Positions 10,999 to 21,300 of a stretch of 51,041 nt of DNA are shown one piece after another. Source of the stretch: Photobacterium phosphoreum. GTDB lineage: Bacteria; Pseudomonadota; Gammaproteobacteria; Enterobacterales; Vibrionaceae. The stretch covers positions 131,897 to 182,937 of the forward strand of contig NZ_MSCQ01000003.1 of the NCBI RefSeq assembly GCF_002954725.1, read 5' to 3'. The notes beneath the pieces are model-generated. The model ran no database searches and had not been told where the DNA came from. It worked only from the letters and a program-made list of their open reading frames with translations. Position numbers and translations under genes: made by a program. Numbering within the stretch: position 1 is the stretch's first letter; each line of letters opens with the position of its first letter.

Positions 10999-11870
10999 TG
11001 CGTTGGTCTGCAGTTTCAGTCGGTATTGCGATTTTAATTTGCGGTAATTTATCGTCATCACTGTCTGATGTGGCAGTAAAATTATTAGATGGCAGCGTAT
11101 CTGCGTTTCAATATATGTTTATTCGCCAATTATTGAGCGTGATCCTAATTGCACCATTATGGTTACGATTAACCCCCGCTCAGCGTGATATTGGCCATTG
11201 GAAAATCAATGCTATCCGTGCCCACTTAGTATTAGCAGGCAGTGGGATGTTACTGATCGCTCTAACCTATCTACCACTAGCCACCGCAAATGCCTTATTT
11301 TATGCCGCGCCACTATTAATGTTACCACTATCAATGGTCGTGTTAGGTGAGCGCCCTAATAAAGAAAAAGTGCTAGCAACTGCGGTGGGATTTATAGGCA
11401 TTATTATTGTGTTACGCCCAGATCAATTTCATTGGGCGGCATTGGCAGCGCTAGGTACCGCATCAACGTTAGCGTTATATAATGTTTTAGTGCGCAAATT
11501 ACCGCCTCAACAACCGATAATTAGTACACTATTTTGGACCGGTATTTTATCGTTACCAATATCAAGCTTATTAGCCTATCAATATTGGCAACCATTACAG
11601 CCAAAGCAATGGTTATTGATTGCAGCAAGTGCCGTGTTTACCTTGGGCTATCAGGGATGTTGTGTGGCAGCGTACCGTCAAAGCGAAACGTATAAGATTG
11701 GTTTGGCAGAATATTCGGGGCTGATCTTTGTGGCGATATTGGGTTATCTATGGTTTGACGAAATTCCCGATTTACTCACTGGTTTAGGTATTCTATTGAT
11801 TATTATTCCAATGGCACCATGGCCAAAGATTCGTCATTCTAAAAATGCACTAACCCATAATGCAGATTAA
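10998..11870 (+). CDS. EamA/DMT-family exporter
   Basis: A 290-residue polytopic inner-membrane protein with about ten hydrophobic helices arranged as two EamA repeats (about 8-135 and 145-280). The repeat signature GSGMLLIALTYLPLATANALFYAAPL is split by the typical motif LGERP. The start overlaps the elaA stop by one base. Families of this type export amino acids, purines or other metabolites; the substrate cannot be told. Coupling to an acetyltransferase suggests, but does not prove, a detoxification or efflux pair. Confidence 0.8.
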   Translation: MRWSAVSVGIAILICGNLSSSLSDVAVKLLDGSVSAFQYMFIRQLLSVILIAPLWLRLTPAQRDIGHWKINAIRAHLVLAGSGMLLIALTYLPLATANALFYAAPLLMLPLSMVVLGERPNKEKVLATAVGFIGIIIVLRPDQFHWAALAALGTASTLALYNVLVRKLPPQQPIISTLFWTGILSLPISSLLAYQYWQPLQPKQWLLIAASAVFTLGYQGCCVAAYRQSETYKIGLAEYSGLIFVAILGYLWFDEIPDLLTGLGILLIIIPMAPWPKIRHSKNALTHNAD

Positions 11871-11891
11871 GAAATCTAACACTTAAAAACA

Positions 11892-11923
11892 ACAAGCCGC
11901 CAAGTTTACCACTGGCGGCTTGT
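11892..11923. terminator. Bidirectional terminator between the EamA gene and the OapA-like gene
   Basis: An 11-bp perfect inverted repeat ACAAGCCGCCA / TGGCGGCTTGT with a 10-base loop, flanked by A-rich sequence left and T-rich sequence right. It serves the two converging genes. Confidence 0.75.
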
Positions 11924-11949
11924 TTATTTAGAGCTCAATAATAGGTTAT

Positions 11950-12810
11950 TTATTGGCGGTAGAAACGACCACTGGCATTTCTTGCATACGAAACAGAAAT
12001 ACCGTTACCTTGAATTTTTAAGCCGTCGATCTTACCTTGGCTATTTTGACGGTAACGTAATGTTTGTCCGGCTTGAATACGGCTAATTGGCTTACCCGCC
12101 CCTTCAATATTCGCCATGGCATAAAGATCGCCTAACGGTAAATTTTTATCTCGGAAAATATTGGCTAGGGTTTCCCCTGCTGGTACTTTTAAACTGTACC
12201 ACTGACCTGCAACACCTGCGGGTTGTTGAGTTGCAACGGATGCAGGCTGCACGTTAGGCTTAGCACCTTGCGATACCACTACGGGCTTATGAGTTGTAGT
12301 ATCAATGGTATAAACCTTACCGCCATTAATCGGATATATTTTTGATGTCATAGGCTTACGTTCAGGAGCCGGACCACGATCTTCTATGCCACCCGCCGCT
12401 TTCATTCCAGCATCTTCTTTAATATCAGCGCTATCTAATACCACATCGGTACGTTTAACGATGCCTTGTTTACGACTACCATCAGGATTGTTTTCTGCCT
12501 GAATATTAGGCCCAGATGTGACGAGGCTAGCAACATCACTATTGCCTAAATTAAGAGAAATATCACGACGCATCGGTATTCCCCCCGATCCTCCCTCTAA
12601 TTCTTTTGCTGATGGCAGCATTAATACACCAATAAATACTGGCACCACAAACAGTAACGCCCAACGATGAAAACGAGGAAAACGCTGCCATACTCGACAG
12701 GCTCCAGATAGACGCTCGCTGCATTTTGTCTTTACCGCGCTAATGTTTAGTTTTAGTGGCGGTTGACGGCGGCCGTTTTTTTTATTTGAACGGCGGTTTA
12801 CCTTTCCCAT
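11950..12810 (-). CDS. OapA/YtfB-like cell-division/opacity-associated protein
   Basis: A 286-residue bitopic membrane protein: basic cytoplasmic N-terminus, one membrane helix near residues 48-68, a low-complexity periplasmic linker, and a C-terminal OapA/LysM-like domain (GQWYSLKVPAGETLANIFRD onward). E. coli YtfB, a septal glycan-binding protein, has this plan and is also divergent from fklB. I start at the ATG at 12810 with GGAG 8 bases upstream; an in-frame GTG at 12819 overlaps that site. Function is by family analogy. Confidence 0.8.
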   Translation of the reverse strand: MGKVNRRSNKKNGRRQPPLKLNISAVKTKCSERLSGACRVWQRFPRFHRWALLFVVPVFIGVLMLPSAKELEGGSGGIPMRRDISLNLGNSDVASLVTSGPNIQAENNPDGSRKQGIVKRTDVVLDSADIKEDAGMKAAGGIEDRGPAPERKPMTSKIYPINGGKVYTIDTTTHKPVVVSQGAKPNVQPASVATQQPAGVAGQWYSLKVPAGETLANIFRDKNLPLGDLYAMANIEGAGKPISRIQAGQTLRYRQNSQGKIDGLKIQGNGISVSYARNASGRFYRQ

Positions 12811-12934
12811 ATACAGCACTCCAAAGCTTCATATGTCACGCAATTAGCGAATATTGGTTACAAACATTTACCCGACGGGGGCTAAACTGTTATCCTGCCT
12901 GCTTTAATTCATTCTACATTAAGAGATGACAATA

Positions 12935-13555
12935 ATGTCTGACGTTAAACTAGATACAGTTGAGACTAAAGCAAGCTACGGTATTGGTCTACAAATGGGT
13001 CAACAACTAGCACAAAGTGGTCTTGAAGGCCTAAACGTAGCAGCAATTGCTAAAGGTATTGCAGCTTCTCTTGCTGGCGAAATGCCAGAAATCGAAGTTG
13101 ATGAAATCAACAATGCGCTACGTGATCTTCACACAACAGCAGACGCTGCACGTCAAGAGCAAGCTAAATTAGCGGCAGCTGACGGCGAAGCATTCCTAGC
13201 TGAAAACGCACAGCGTGCAGAAGTTACAGTAACTGATTCTGGCCTTCAATACGAAGTTCTAGTTGAAGGCAACGGTGAAATCCCAACTTCTGACAAGCAA
13301 GTACGTGTGCATTACCACGGTATGCTAACAGATGGCACTGTTTTTGACAGCTCTGTATCTCGTGGTCAACCTGCAGAATTCCCTGTAACTGGCGTTATCG
13401 CTGGTTGGGTTGAAGCTCTTCAAATGATGCCTGTAGGTTCTAAGTGGAAGCTGTCTATTCCACAAGACCTTGCTTACGGTGAGCGCGGCGCAGGTGCTGC
13501 TATCCCTCCGTATGCTGCACTAGTATTTGAAGTAGAGCTACTAGAAATCCTTTAA
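12935..13555 (+). CDS. fklB: FKBP-type peptidyl-prolyl isomerase FklB (FKBP22)
   Basis: Catalyses cis-trans isomerisation of X-Pro bonds. The N-terminal helical dimerisation domain spans residues 1 to about 90 ([12 protein letters not shown]), and the C-terminal FKBP domain about 110-206 contains [28 protein letters not shown] and AYGERGAGA. The 206-residue form from the ATG at 12935 matches E. coli FklB; an ATG three codons earlier is possible. Codon usage is that of a highly expressed gene. Divergent from the OapA-like gene, as in E. coli. Confidence 0.93.
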   Translation: MSDVKLDTVETKASYGIGLQMGQQLAQSGLEGLNVAAIAKGIAASLAGEMPEIEVDEINNALRDLHTTADAARQEQAKLAAADGEAFLAENAQRAEVTVTDSGLQYEVLVEGNGEIPTSDKQVRVHYHGMLTDGTVFDSSVSRGQPAEFPVTGVIAGWVEALQMMPVGSKWKLSIPQDLAYGERGAGAAIPPYAALVFEVELLEIL

Positions 13556-13580
13556 GATTTTTAGCTTGAACAAATAAATA

Positions 13581-13605
13581 AACGGCGCTCCGAGCGCCGT
13601 TTTTT
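13581..13605 (+). terminator. Rho-independent terminator of fklB
   Basis: Perfect 9-bp stem AACGGCGCT / AGCGCCGTT with loop CCG, followed by a T run. Confidence 0.9.
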
Positions 13606-13732
13606 ATGGCTGTAAAATAATTCAATCAATAATAAAGCATTACAATCAGACAAATCTTCACTAGGATTGACATACCCAAGTCAATTTCTAATTTTAAAGA
13701 CTTCGGTATTTATCTTTACTAAGGAGTCTCCA

Positions 13733-14218
13733 ATGAAAAAACGTCGTATCGTCACGACTCTCGCAGCGGTTGCATTGTTATCATCAAGCACCATGAGCTA
13801 CGCCTTTAGCTTATCTGATATTTTCGGTGGAGAAAGTGCCGATCAAGTGGTCAGCCAAGTGGCACAAAACCCACTAACAAAAACCCTTATTTCTGAGCTT
13901 GGTGTTAAACCAGAGCAAGCAGCCGGTGGTGCTGGTGCACTATTAGGGTTAGCGGCGAGCCAACTTTCAGGCCCACAAGGCAGTGAACTTTCAAAACTGA
14001 TCCCTGGTGCTGAAAAGTTAACGGACTCATTACCAATGGGATTAGGTCAGCTACTTAGCAACCAAGCTAACATTGATAAAGTGTTCTCATTACTTGGTAT
14101 GGATCCAGCGATGATTAACAAGTTTATTCCTGTTATCACCCAGTTCTTAGGCCAGCAAGGTGCAAGTAATGCCCTTTTAGGCGCGCTAGATAAAGTATGG
14201 GCACCTGCTGCAAAATAA
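13733..14218 (+). CDS. DUF2780 exported protein
   Basis: A 161-residue protein with a signal peptide (MKKRRIVTTLAAVALL..., cleavage after MSYA near residue 24) and a mature part rich in Leu, Gly, Ala and Gln. It resembles the DUF2780 family, of unknown function, probably periplasmic. The ATG at 13733 follows a strong AAGGAG ribosome binding site; the longer frame upstream is spurious. It stands alone between two terminators. Confidence 0.75.
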   Translation: MKKRRIVTTLAAVALLSSSTMSYAFSLSDIFGGESADQVVSQVAQNPLTKTLISELGVKPEQAAGGAGALLGLAASQLSGPQGSELSKLIPGAEKLTDSLPMGLGQLLSNQANIDKVFSLLGMDPAMINKFIPVITQFLGQQGASNALLGALDKVWAPAAK

Positions 14219-14238
14219 TATTTTCAGCCCCAATAACC

Positions 14239-14273
14239 AACAAGGCAGCGTCGATACGCTGCCTTGTTTTTTA
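14239..14273 (+). terminator. Terminator between the DUF2780 gene and cysH
   Basis: Near-perfect 13-bp stem, AACAAGGCAGCGT (14239-14251) with ACGCTGCCTTGTT (14256-14268), loop CGAT and a T run on the plus strand. The A-rich left flank is too short to be sure it also works for cysH. Confidence 0.85.
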
Positions 14274-14313
14274 TTTAACGTCTTGATTATTTAACGTCGC
14301 AATTTATTACCGC

Positions 14314-15078
14314 TTAAATACCTGAACCTTGTGATTCAGTATCATTATCTTCATGCAACCCACATTCACGTTTCAGACCAAAAAAACGGGTCTCTTGTTC
14401 TGTCATTCCCGGTTGCCATTTGACCGTAGTATGTATATCACCCACCGATAAATAATCGTGCTGTTTTAACGGATGGTAAGGTAGGCCATGTTGCTGCAAG
14501 TAAGCATCAATATCCTCATTACTCCAGTCAATCACCGGTAAAAACTTAAACCGTCCATTTTGAATAGCTAATACCGGTAATGTCGCTCGAGAATCCGCTT
14601 GCTCACGGCGTAAACCAGAAAACCATGTGCTCACATTGAGCTCATTTAATGCCCGTCGCATCGGCTCAACTTTGTTTAATTGATTATATTGCTTAATGCC
14701 ATCAACACCTTGGAGCCACAATTGACCATAACGTGCCTCCTGCCATGCAGCGCTTTGTTTTGCACTGTATACATGAAGGTTGAGGTTTAACTGTTTGGTT
14801 AAGCTATCAATAAATTGATACGTTTCAGGGAATAAATACCCGGTATCGGTTAACACCACCGCAATATCCGCTTTAGCTTGCGTGACGAGGTGTAACATCA
14901 CCGCCGATTGGATGCCAAAACTTGATGCTAACGCAAATTCCCCATCAAGGTTATCAAGCGCCCACTGCACCCGTTGTTGCGCTGTCATCGTTTCCAGCGT
15001 GGCATTAATTTCAGCCAGCTGAATAATTTGACTCACTTTTGGCAGTTCAAGTAACTCAGCCAGTTGACATTTAGGCAT
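14314..15078 (-). CDS. cysH: Phosphoadenosine phosphosulfate (PAPS) reductase CysH
   Basis: Reduces PAPS to sulfite and PAP using thioredoxin. The 254-residue protein is of the PP-loop family, with [14 protein letters not shown] near residue 52. The catalytic Cys of the C-terminal ECGLHE motif is C239, as in E. coli. It lacks the extra cysteine pairs of iron-sulfur APS reductases, so PAPS is the substrate, consistent with cysC in the window. It overlaps cysI by 8 bases and ends the cysJIH operon. Confidence 0.95.
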   Translation of the reverse strand: MPKCQLAELLELPKVSQIIQLAEINATLETMTAQQRVQWALDNLDGEFALASSFGIQSAVMLHLVTQAKADIAVVLTDTGYLFPETYQFIDSLTKQLNLNLHVYSAKQSAAWQEARYGQLWLQGVDGIKQYNQLNKVEPMRRALNELNVSTWFSGLRREQADSRATLPVLAIQNGRFKFLPVIDWSNEDIDAYLQQHGLPYHPLKQHDYLSVGDIHTTVKWQPGMTEQETRFFGLKRECGLHEDNDTESQGSGI

Positions 15079-16762
15079 AGAAATCCCTCATCGATATTTT
15101 CACTTCATCAATAATGCCAGCGCGAATAGTAAAATCACCAAAGTCTTCACTGCGTTGACGTTCAATTGCCCAACGCCCGACTAAATTATCAATTTCATCC
15201 ATGATCTGAGCGACGGTAATGTTTTCACGGTACATTTTCGGTACACGGGTACCATTACGGTTGCCCCCTAAATGCAAGTTATAGCGCCCGGGTGCTTTAC
15301 CCACTAAGCCAATTTCAGCCAACATCGCACGACCACAACCATTAGGACAGCCCGTTACCCGTAGAATGATATTTTCATCGTCGTCTAACCCATGCTTTTC
15401 TAGAACACCTTCAACATCCGTCACAAACTCGGGCAGGAAACGTTCTGCTTCTGCCATCGCTAATGGACAAGTTGGCAGCGATACACACGCCATCGAGTTT
15501 TTACGTTGCTCACTAACACTGTCATCCATCAAACCATGATCACGTGCGATCTTCTCGATCCTGGCTTTGTCTTTCGCTAACACCCCTGCAACAATCAGGT
15601 TTTGGTTGGCGGTCATTCTAAAATCACCGCCATGCACCTTGGCAATTGCTGCCATACCCGTTTTTAGGGACTTATTGGGGTAATCAAGTAGACGCCCATT
15701 TTCAATGAACAAAGCGAGATGATGCTTACCATCAATACCTTCCACCCAGCCAATGCGATCACCGCGATCGGTAAACTCATACGGGCGACTGTCTGCAAAT
15801 TTAATGCCTGCACGTTGCTCAACTTCCGCTTTAAATACCTCCACCCCAACCCGATCAAGAGTATATTTAGTTTTGGCATTTTTACGGTTTGAGCGATTAC
15901 CCCAATCACGTTGCGTTGTTACCACCGCTGTCGCAACATCTAAGGTTTTATCTAATGGTACAAATCCAAAATCATCCGCGCGACGGGGATAAGTTGCATG
16001 ATCACCATGAGTCATCGCCAGTCCACCACCAACCAACACATTAAAACCTACCAATTTGCCATTATCAGCAATCGCAATAAAATTGAGATCATTAGCATGG
16101 ACATCAACATCATTTTGCGGCGGAATAACCACTGTGGTTTTAAACTTACGCGGTAGGTAATTACTGCCTAAAATCGGCTCTTCATCGGTTGTTTCTAATT
16201 TTTCACCATCAAGCCAAATTTCAGCATAGGCTCGCGTTTTAGGTAATAGATGCTCACTGATTTTTTTTGCCCACTCATAAGCTTGTTGATGTAGCTCCGA
16301 TTCAACCGGGTTAGTGGTACACAGTACATTACGGTTCACATCACCTGCTGTTGCAATAGAATCGATACCAATTTTATTGAGCGTTTGGTGCATTAATTTG
16401 ATATCAGGTTTTAGCACGCCATGAAACTGGAATGTTTGACGGGTTGTTAAACGAATACTGCCGTACGACGTGTGCTCATCAGCAAATTTATCAATCGCAA
16501 GCCATTGTTTTGGAGTGATCACTCCCCCCGGCATCCGCGCTCGTAACATCACATTTTGGAGCGGTTCTAATTTTTGTTTAGCACGCTCAGCACGAATATC
16601 ACGATCATCTTGTTGATACATGCCATGAAAGCGAATTAACTGAAAGTTATCGGCGCTAAAGCCACCAGTAATACGATCATCAAGATCTTGTTCTATGGTG
16701 CCACGAAGAAAATTACTCTGACGCTTTAAACGTTCGTTATCTGATAATTTTTGCTCAGTCAT
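15071..16762 (-). CDS. cysI: Sulfite reductase hemoprotein subunit CysI
   Basis: Beta subunit of NADPH-sulfite reductase; carries siroheme and a 4Fe-4S cluster and reduces sulfite to sulfide with six electrons. 563 residues. The cluster/siroheme cysteines sit in [17 protein letters not shown] and [18 protein letters not shown] (near residues 427-480). The siroheme-binding arginine region [15 protein letters not shown] is near residue 97. Start overlaps the cysJ stop by one base (TAATG), implying coupled translation of the two subunits. Confidence 0.96.
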   Translation of the reverse strand: MTEQKLSDNERLKRQSNFLRGTIEQDLDDRITGGFSADNFQLIRFHGMYQQDDRDIRAERAKQKLEPLQNVMLRARMPGGVITPKQWLAIDKFADEHTSYGSIRLTTRQTFQFHGVLKPDIKLMHQTLNKIGIDSIATAGDVNRNVLCTTNPVESELHQQAYEWAKKISEHLLPKTRAYAEIWLDGEKLETTDEEPILGSNYLPRKFKTTVVIPPQNDVDVHANDLNFIAIADNGKLVGFNVLVGGGLAMTHGDHATYPRRADDFGFVPLDKTLDVATAVVTTQRDWGNRSNRKNAKTKYTLDRVGVEVFKAEVEQRAGIKFADSRPYEFTDRGDRIGWVEGIDGKHHLALFIENGRLLDYPNKSLKTGMAAIAKVHGGDFRMTANQNLIVAGVLAKDKARIEKIARDHGLMDDSVSEQRKNSMACVSLPTCPLAMAEAERFLPEFVTDVEGVLEKHGLDDDENIILRVTGCPNGCGRAMLAEIGLVGKAPGRYNLHLGGNRNGTRVPKMYRENITVAQIMDEIDNLVGRWAIERQRSEDFGDFTIRAGIIDEVKISMRDFYA

Positions 16763-18582
16763 TAGTACACATCCCTTTGATAGCGTTTAGTTTTACGCAG
16801 TTCATTGAGATACTGCTCGGCTTGTTGTGGTGTTTGATTTCCTTGCTGTTCAATAACAGTTAACAATGCGTGATGGACGTCTTTTGCCATGTGGGTTGCA
16901 TCGCCACACACATAAACATGCGCGCCTTGTTGTAACCACAGCCATACCTGTGCAGCTTGCTCTAAAATACGTTGCTGAACATACACTTTCTCAGCTTGAT
17001 CACGACTAAACGCCACATCTATTCGCGTCACAACACCAGCTTTTAAATACTTTTGCCATTCAACTTGGTAAAGAAAATCTTCGGTAAAAGTTCGATCACC
17101 AAAGAATAACCAGTTTTTGCCGTTTGCTTCACGGTTATCACGCTCTTGAACAAATGCACGAAAAGGCGCAATCCCGGTACCGGGGCCAATCATGATCACT
17201 GGCGTATTATCATCAGCAGGTAATTTAAAGTTATTATTGGTTTCAACAAACACTTTGACTTCACCACCTTCTTCTAAACGCTGGGCCAAAAAGCTTGATG
17301 CGCCACCTTGACGTTGAACATCACCTTGTTGGTATTCAACCACACCTACAGTAAGGTGCACTTCTTCACCGACTTCTTGTTGGCTTGAAGCAATCGAATA
17401 TAAACGCGGTGTTAAGCGGCGTAACAAGCCAATGAATTGCGGGGCGGTTAGCGTGGCTTTCTTTTCCGCTAAGACATCAATGATTTGAGTGTTGGCTGAA
17501 TACTCTCGCAGCTTTTCACGATCAGCCACCAGCTTTTGTAACTTTTTGCTACCTGAAAGCTCTGCGTATTTGGTTACAAACTGTGGATTTGATGCGGTAA
17601 TTTCATATTTAGTGATTAAAGCATCACGTAAGCTTAAAGCTACGCCATCAACATCAACATCAACCGAGGCCTCAGCATCTAAGCTAAGTTTCGCTAAAAT
17701 GGTATCTGCCAATTGCGGGTCATTATCAAACCACACCCCCAACGCATCACCAGGCTGGTAAGTTAATCCTGATTGCTCGAGATCGATCTCAATATGACGC
17801 ACATCTTTGTCTGAGCCACGGCCGGTGATTTTTTGGCTAACGGATAAACTGGCACTAAAAGGATGTTGTTTATTATAAACAGTGGAAGCTACTTGATGTT
17901 GCCCCACTGGTAACTGCACTACTTCAGCTTCACCCGTTGATAACGTTTGTTGGGTTTTGGCTAAGACTTGCAACTGCCATTCAGCTGCCGCAGCATCATA
18001 ATCGACATCACAATCTAATCGTTCTAGCATTGGCTGAGCGCCTAATTTCGCTAGAGATTGATCAAAATCTTTTGCCGTTTGACAGAAAAACTCATAGCTC
18101 GAATCCCCTAAACCAATAACGGCATAATGTAAGTCGGGTAATTTAGGGGCTTTCTTTGATTGTAAAAACTGATGTAACTCAATCGCATCATCAGGGGCCT
18201 CACCTTCTCCATGTGTTGAGGCAACAATGATGACATGCGTTTCTTTCGTGAGATTTTTAGCTTTAAAATCACCCGCAGAAATCAGCTTAACAGCAATATC
18301 TTGCGCTTGAGCTTGCTGCTGTAACGCTTCAGCAACGCCTTTAGCATTACCTGTTTGTGAAGCATAAATGATGGTTAATTGCCCCGCAGGCTTGGCTGCA
18401 GCAAGTACATTTGACGTAGGAGCAACCGCTGTTGCTGGCGATTGAGATTGGCTTAACCCCCAAAAGTAACCACTGATCCAAGCCAGCTGTTGTGGTGATG
18501 ATTCCGCTGCAGCTAACTTGAGTTGATCTATTTGTTGATCATTAAGTGGGCTAGCTAAAGCGGATAGTTGATTGATTGACAT
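16762..18582 (-). CDS. cysJ: Sulfite reductase flavoprotein subunit CysJ
   Basis: Alpha subunit passing electrons from NADPH through FAD and FMN to CysI. Domain order: flavodoxin (about 70-205; [25 protein letters not shown]), FAD domain (about 240-430; RLYSIASS), NADPH domain to the end ([28 protein letters not shown], terminal Tyr). I prefer the ATG at 18582 (606 residues), which has AGGGA 10 bases upstream. The ATG at 18603 adds seven residues and cannot be excluded. First gene of cysJIH. Confidence 0.93.
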   Translation of the reverse strand: MSINQLSALASPLNDQQIDQLKLAAAESSPQQLAWISGYFWGLSQSQSPATAVAPTSNVLAAAKPAGQLTIIYASQTGNAKGVAEALQQQAQAQDIAVKLISAGDFKAKNLTKETHVIIVASTHGEGEAPDDAIELHQFLQSKKAPKLPDLHYAVIGLGDSSYEFFCQTAKDFDQSLAKLGAQPMLERLDCDVDYDAAAAEWQLQVLAKTQQTLSTGEAEVVQLPVGQHQVASTVYNKQHPFSASLSVSQKITGRGSDKDVRHIEIDLEQSGLTYQPGDALGVWFDNDPQLADTILAKLSLDAEASVDVDVDGVALSLRDALITKYEITASNPQFVTKYAELSGSKKLQKLVADREKLREYSANTQIIDVLAEKKATLTAPQFIGLLRRLTPRLYSIASSQQEVGEEVHLTVGVVEYQQGDVQRQGGASSFLAQRLEEGGEVKVFVETNNNFKLPADDNTPVIMIGPGTGIAPFRAFVQERDNREANGKNWLFFGDRTFTEDFLYQVEWQKYLKAGVVTRIDVAFSRDQAEKVYVQQRILEQAAQVWLWLQQGAHVYVCGDATHMAKDVHHALLTVIEQQGNQTPQQAEQYLNELRKTKRYQRDVY

Positions 18583-18691
18583 AGCACGACGATCCCTATT
18601 CATTGCTTTACGTTAGAGTAGCCATTTAAGCTAATAACAAGAAAGAATAGATAAGAATGTTTTATAACCATTTGTAAGGTTAAACGTACAA

Positions 18692-18725
18692 AAAAACCAA
18701 ACAGCAATAATACTATTTGGTTTTT
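18692..18725 (-). terminator. Probable terminator behind the 77-codon gene
   Basis: AAAAACCAAA (18692-18701) pairs with TTTGGTTTTT (18716-18725); the arms carry their own A and T runs, so it could work in either direction. The stem is A+T-rich and the loop is 14 bases, so it is of moderate strength. Confidence 0.5.
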
Positions 18726-18748
18726 AGCTAAGAGAATATAGATAGGAT

Positions 18749-18982
18749 TTAATATTCGTCAGCGATCCTAACCTGCTGAAAACCAACCTCAAATGCTTGT
18801 TGGGTGGCACTGTCAACATCACCATAACACTGCTCACTACCACCAATATCCGTTAAGGGGACTAAGCCACCGTGACGATGACGAAATTCAACAATATAAC
18901 CACTATTAATCGAAGGCTCGACCAATGCTTCAACAAGATCTTGGTGAGCATATAGGTGTTTCAATTCAGTTAATGTCATCAC
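18749..18982 (-). CDS. Small conserved-looking hypothetical protein
   Basis: A 77-residue acidic protein that I do not recognise. It has no signal peptide, membrane segment or obvious metal motif. The N-terminus looks helical (TELKHLYAHQDLVEALVEP), followed by a region that could form beta strands (GYIVEFRHRHGGLVPLTDIGG). A strong GGGGGAG ribosome binding site precedes two successive ATG codons at 18982 and 18979, and a terminator-like hairpin follows, so it is very probably a real single gene. Confidence 0.65.
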   Translation of the reverse strand: MMTLTELKHLYAHQDLVEALVEPSINSGYIVEFRHRHGGLVPLTDIGGSEQCYGDVDSATQQAFEVGFQQVRIADEY

Positions 18983-19071
18983 TTACTCCCCCTAATACTG
19001 GTATTGTGCCTTACCAACACAATCAGTTTGCTTACCTTTAAAAGTGGTACACAAACCCAATTTTCGCCAAT

Positions 19072-19099
19072 AAAAAAACCACGAAATAATCGTGGTTTT
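19072..19099 (-). terminator. Rho-independent terminator of the beta-barrel gene
   Basis: AAAACCACGA (19075-19084) pairs with TCGTGGTTTT (19090-19099), loop AATAA, and the minus strand continues into a T run. Confidence 0.8.
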
Positions 19100-19131
19100 A
19101 TAATTGGATCACAGAAATGCTTAACTGTTAA

Positions 19132-19758
19132 TTAAAAATCAACTTCCACACCAGCAAACCAACCATCAAGTTCAACATCACTTGTCGTTGATTTCTTGAA
19201 GTCATAATCCATCATACGGTAGCCCGCACGTAAATTAAGATCTGCAGCAACCAAGCCTAAGGTATATTTCACACCCGCTTGACCATCAAACAAACGTGTA
19301 CCGTCATATTTACCCGCATTCGCTTGAGCAAAAACGGTTAGTGGTGTTGCTGGAATACCCAACTCGGCAGCAGCATAAACTGTTGGCTGCCAATCACTAA
19401 AGCTGTTCTGGTGCTGAATCTTAACACCTGCAAATTTAGTCATCGTCACACCAAGATCAAGTGCAACTAAATCGTTATCAAGAATCTCATAATAAGCGGT
19501 GAAATCACTTTGCTCAAAATTCACATTGCCTGTATCAATATCGTTATAACGTACCATCACGTTTGGCACTAAAGGAATAAAGTGCTCAAAAGATGCGTAA
19601 TAAGATGTTGAGGTATCATCACTTTTCTGACCATTTACTTTTGCATTTGTAAACCATGCATCCGCACCCACTTTAACACCTAATAAGGTATCAGCTTGGG
19701 CTGGAAGGGCTGCCGCTAGCGTCATTGCTGCTGCAATTGAAAGCACCACTTTTTTCAT
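19132..19758 (-). CDS. TIGR04219-type outer-membrane beta-barrel protein
   Basis: A 208-residue protein with a clear signal peptide (MKKVVLSIAAAMTLAAALPAQA, residues 1-22). The mature part alternates polar and hydrophobic residues as in a small barrel of about eight strands and ends in Phe (WFAGVEVDF), the usual signal for the outer-membrane insertion machinery. It resembles the TIGR04219 family; function unknown. Monocistronic, with a terminator directly downstream. Confidence 0.78.
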   Translation of the reverse strand: MKKVVLSIAAAMTLAAALPAQADTLLGVKVGADAWFTNAKVNGQKSDDTSTSYYASFEHFIPLVPNVMVRYNDIDTGNVNFEQSDFTAYYEILDNDLVALDLGVTMTKFAGVKIQHQNSFSDWQPTVYAAAELGIPATPLTVFAQANAGKYDGTRLFDGQAGVKYTLGLVAADLNLRAGYRMMDYDFKKSTTSDVELDGWFAGVEVDF

Positions 19759-19845
19759 GCCGAGTCTCCGCTCTTTATCATTTTATGTAATTAATCGCAC
19801 AAAATTATATCAGAGTCAGTATAAAAACTCTGCAATCAATCGCAG

Positions 19846-20088
19846 TTAATCGCGACGATGACGAGACATCCGCTCTTGATGCTGTTTATCTGCATTACGC
19901 TCACGGAAGAACCAAATACCTAATGCTATAACAATGATCCACGGTAATAATTTAAACACCAACCCTAACATCCCAACAACCGCCATTACCGCAAATCCTG
20001 CCGCAACCGCGATCAATACTCCAATCAGACTGACGCCAGTAAATATCAGCACCAATGTAAAAGCGACTAAAAACAGAAACTCAAACAT
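19846..20088 (-). CDS. pspG: Envelope stress protein PspG
   Basis: An 80-residue inner-membrane protein, the same length as E. coli PspG and colinear with it: MFEFLFLVAFTLVLIFTGVS, then GMLGLVFKLLPWIIVIALGIWF, then a basic tail. PspG is a member of the phage-shock regulon effectors that help maintain the proton-motive force. The gene lies next to dusA as in E. coli. A sigma-54 promoter is readable upstream (20160-20176), as expected for a PspF-controlled gene. The main psp operon is not in this window. Confidence 0.88.
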   Translation of the reverse strand: MFEFLFLVAFTLVLIFTGVSLIGVLIAVAAGFAVMAVVGMLGLVFKLLPWIIVIALGIWFFRERNADKQHQERMSRHRRD

Positions 20089-20159
20089 AGATTATCCTTT
20101 TATCTTACTGCACCATCCACATGAAGCTGCAGTATCAAATTTATTATCACCTACAATAC

Positions 20160-20176
20160 TGCACAATTCACGCCAA
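20160..20176 (-). promoter_or_regulatory. Sigma-54 promoter of pspG
   Basis: The minus-strand sequence TTGGCGTGAATTGTGCA has the -24 GG and -12 GC dinucleotides exactly 10 bases apart. It matches the sigma-54 consensus YTGGCACG-N4-TTGCW at most positions. It is about 75 bases upstream of the pspG start. E. coli pspG is known to be sigma-54/PspF dependent, so the assignment is well supported by context. Confidence 0.8.
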
Positions 20177-20211
20177 CTCTAAACTAATTATTTTTTCTTA
20201 TTTTTCATGCA

Positions 20212-20247
20212 TATAAAAAACGCCAACTCGATAAAGAATTGGCGTTT
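20212..20247 (-). terminator. Rho-independent terminator of dusA
   Basis: AAACGCCAA (20218-20226) pairs with TTGGCGTTT (20239-20247); on the minus strand the hairpin is followed by TTTTTTATAT. It separates dusA from the pspG promoter. Confidence 0.8.
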
Positions 20248-20319
20248 ACTATTTATTGGTTAATTTCACCTAATACTCAGTAAAATTCACCACATCAATC
20301 AATTAAATTAGCACTATTG

Positions 20320-21300
20320 TTATACATCTAACTCGGCAGGGATTTTAGCTAATGCTTGTTGCACAACTTCAATACCAGCACCCGGTTTATGGGCATTTTC
20401 ACTGATATAACGACGCCATTGACGTGCACCTGGCATACTTTGGAATAAACCTAGCATGTGACGAGTAATATGGCCTAAGTATGATCCGTTAGCTAACTGA
20501 CGCTCAATATATGGATACATTGCCTCAACCACTTCACGACGTTTCATGACCGGACGATCGCTACCAAATAAACGCTGGTCGACTTCTGCCATTAAATATG
20601 GGCTCTGGTAAGCTTCACGACCTACCATTACACCATCTAAATGTTGTAGATGTTGCTCCATTTCTTCAAAGGTTTTAATGCCACCATTGATCGCCATGGT
20701 TAACTGGGGAAAGTCTTGCTTTAATTGGTATACACGTGGGTAATCCAACGGTGGAATTTCACGGTTTTCTTTCGGGCTCAAGCCTTTTAGCCATGCTTTA
20801 CGGGCGTGAATAATAAAATTATCACAACCACCTTTTGTTGATACGGTATCAACAAAGTGGGTTAAAAATTCATACGAATCTTGTTCATCAATACCAATAC
20901 GCGTTTTAACGGTAACCGGAATATCAGCAACTTCACGCATTGCCGCTACACATTGTGCCACCAGCTCAGCTTCACCCATTAAGCAAGCACCAAACTTACC
21001 ATTTTGGACCCGATCTGATGGACAACCTACGTTTAAGTTAATTTCATCATAACCACGCTCAGCAGCTAACTTAGCACAACGCGCAAGATCAACTGGATTT
21101 GAACCACCCAGTTGTAACGCTAATGGATGCTCTTCTTCGTTATACGCTAAGAAATCACCTTTACCGTGAATAATTGCGCCAGTCGTTACCATTTCGGTAT
21201 ACAACAATGCTTCTTTACTCATTAAACGATGGAAATAACGGCAATGACGGTCGGTCCAATCCAGCATCGGAGCGACAGAGAAACGGGTAGAAGGGTACAT
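20320..21300 (-). CDS. dusA: tRNA-dihydrouridine synthase A
   Basis: FMN-dependent reduction of uridines 20 and 20a in the tRNA D-loop, by family knowledge. TIM-barrel flavoprotein with [20 protein letters not shown] at the N-terminus, [20 protein letters not shown] (catalytic Cys) near residue 95 and NGGIKTF near 215. I start at the ATG at 21300 (326 residues), with AAGGA 7-8 bases upstream; the in-frame extension to 21369 is not conserved in the family. Neighbour of pspG and close to zur, as in E. coli. Confidence 0.93.
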   Translation of the reverse strand: MYPSTRFSVAPMLDWTDRHCRYFHRLMSKEALLYTEMVTTGAIIHGKGDFLAYNEEEHPLALQLGGSNPVDLARCAKLAAERGYDEINLNVGCPSDRVQNGKFGACLMGEAELVAQCVAAMREVADIPVTVKTRIGIDEQDSYEFLTHFVDTVSTKGGCDNFIIHARKAWLKGLSPKENREIPPLDYPRVYQLKQDFPQLTMAINGGIKTFEEMEQHLQHLDGVMVGREAYQSPYLMAEVDQRLFGSDRPVMKRREVVEAMYPYIERQLANGSYLGHITRHMLGLFQSMPGARQWRRYISENAHKPGAGIEVVQQALAKIPAELDV

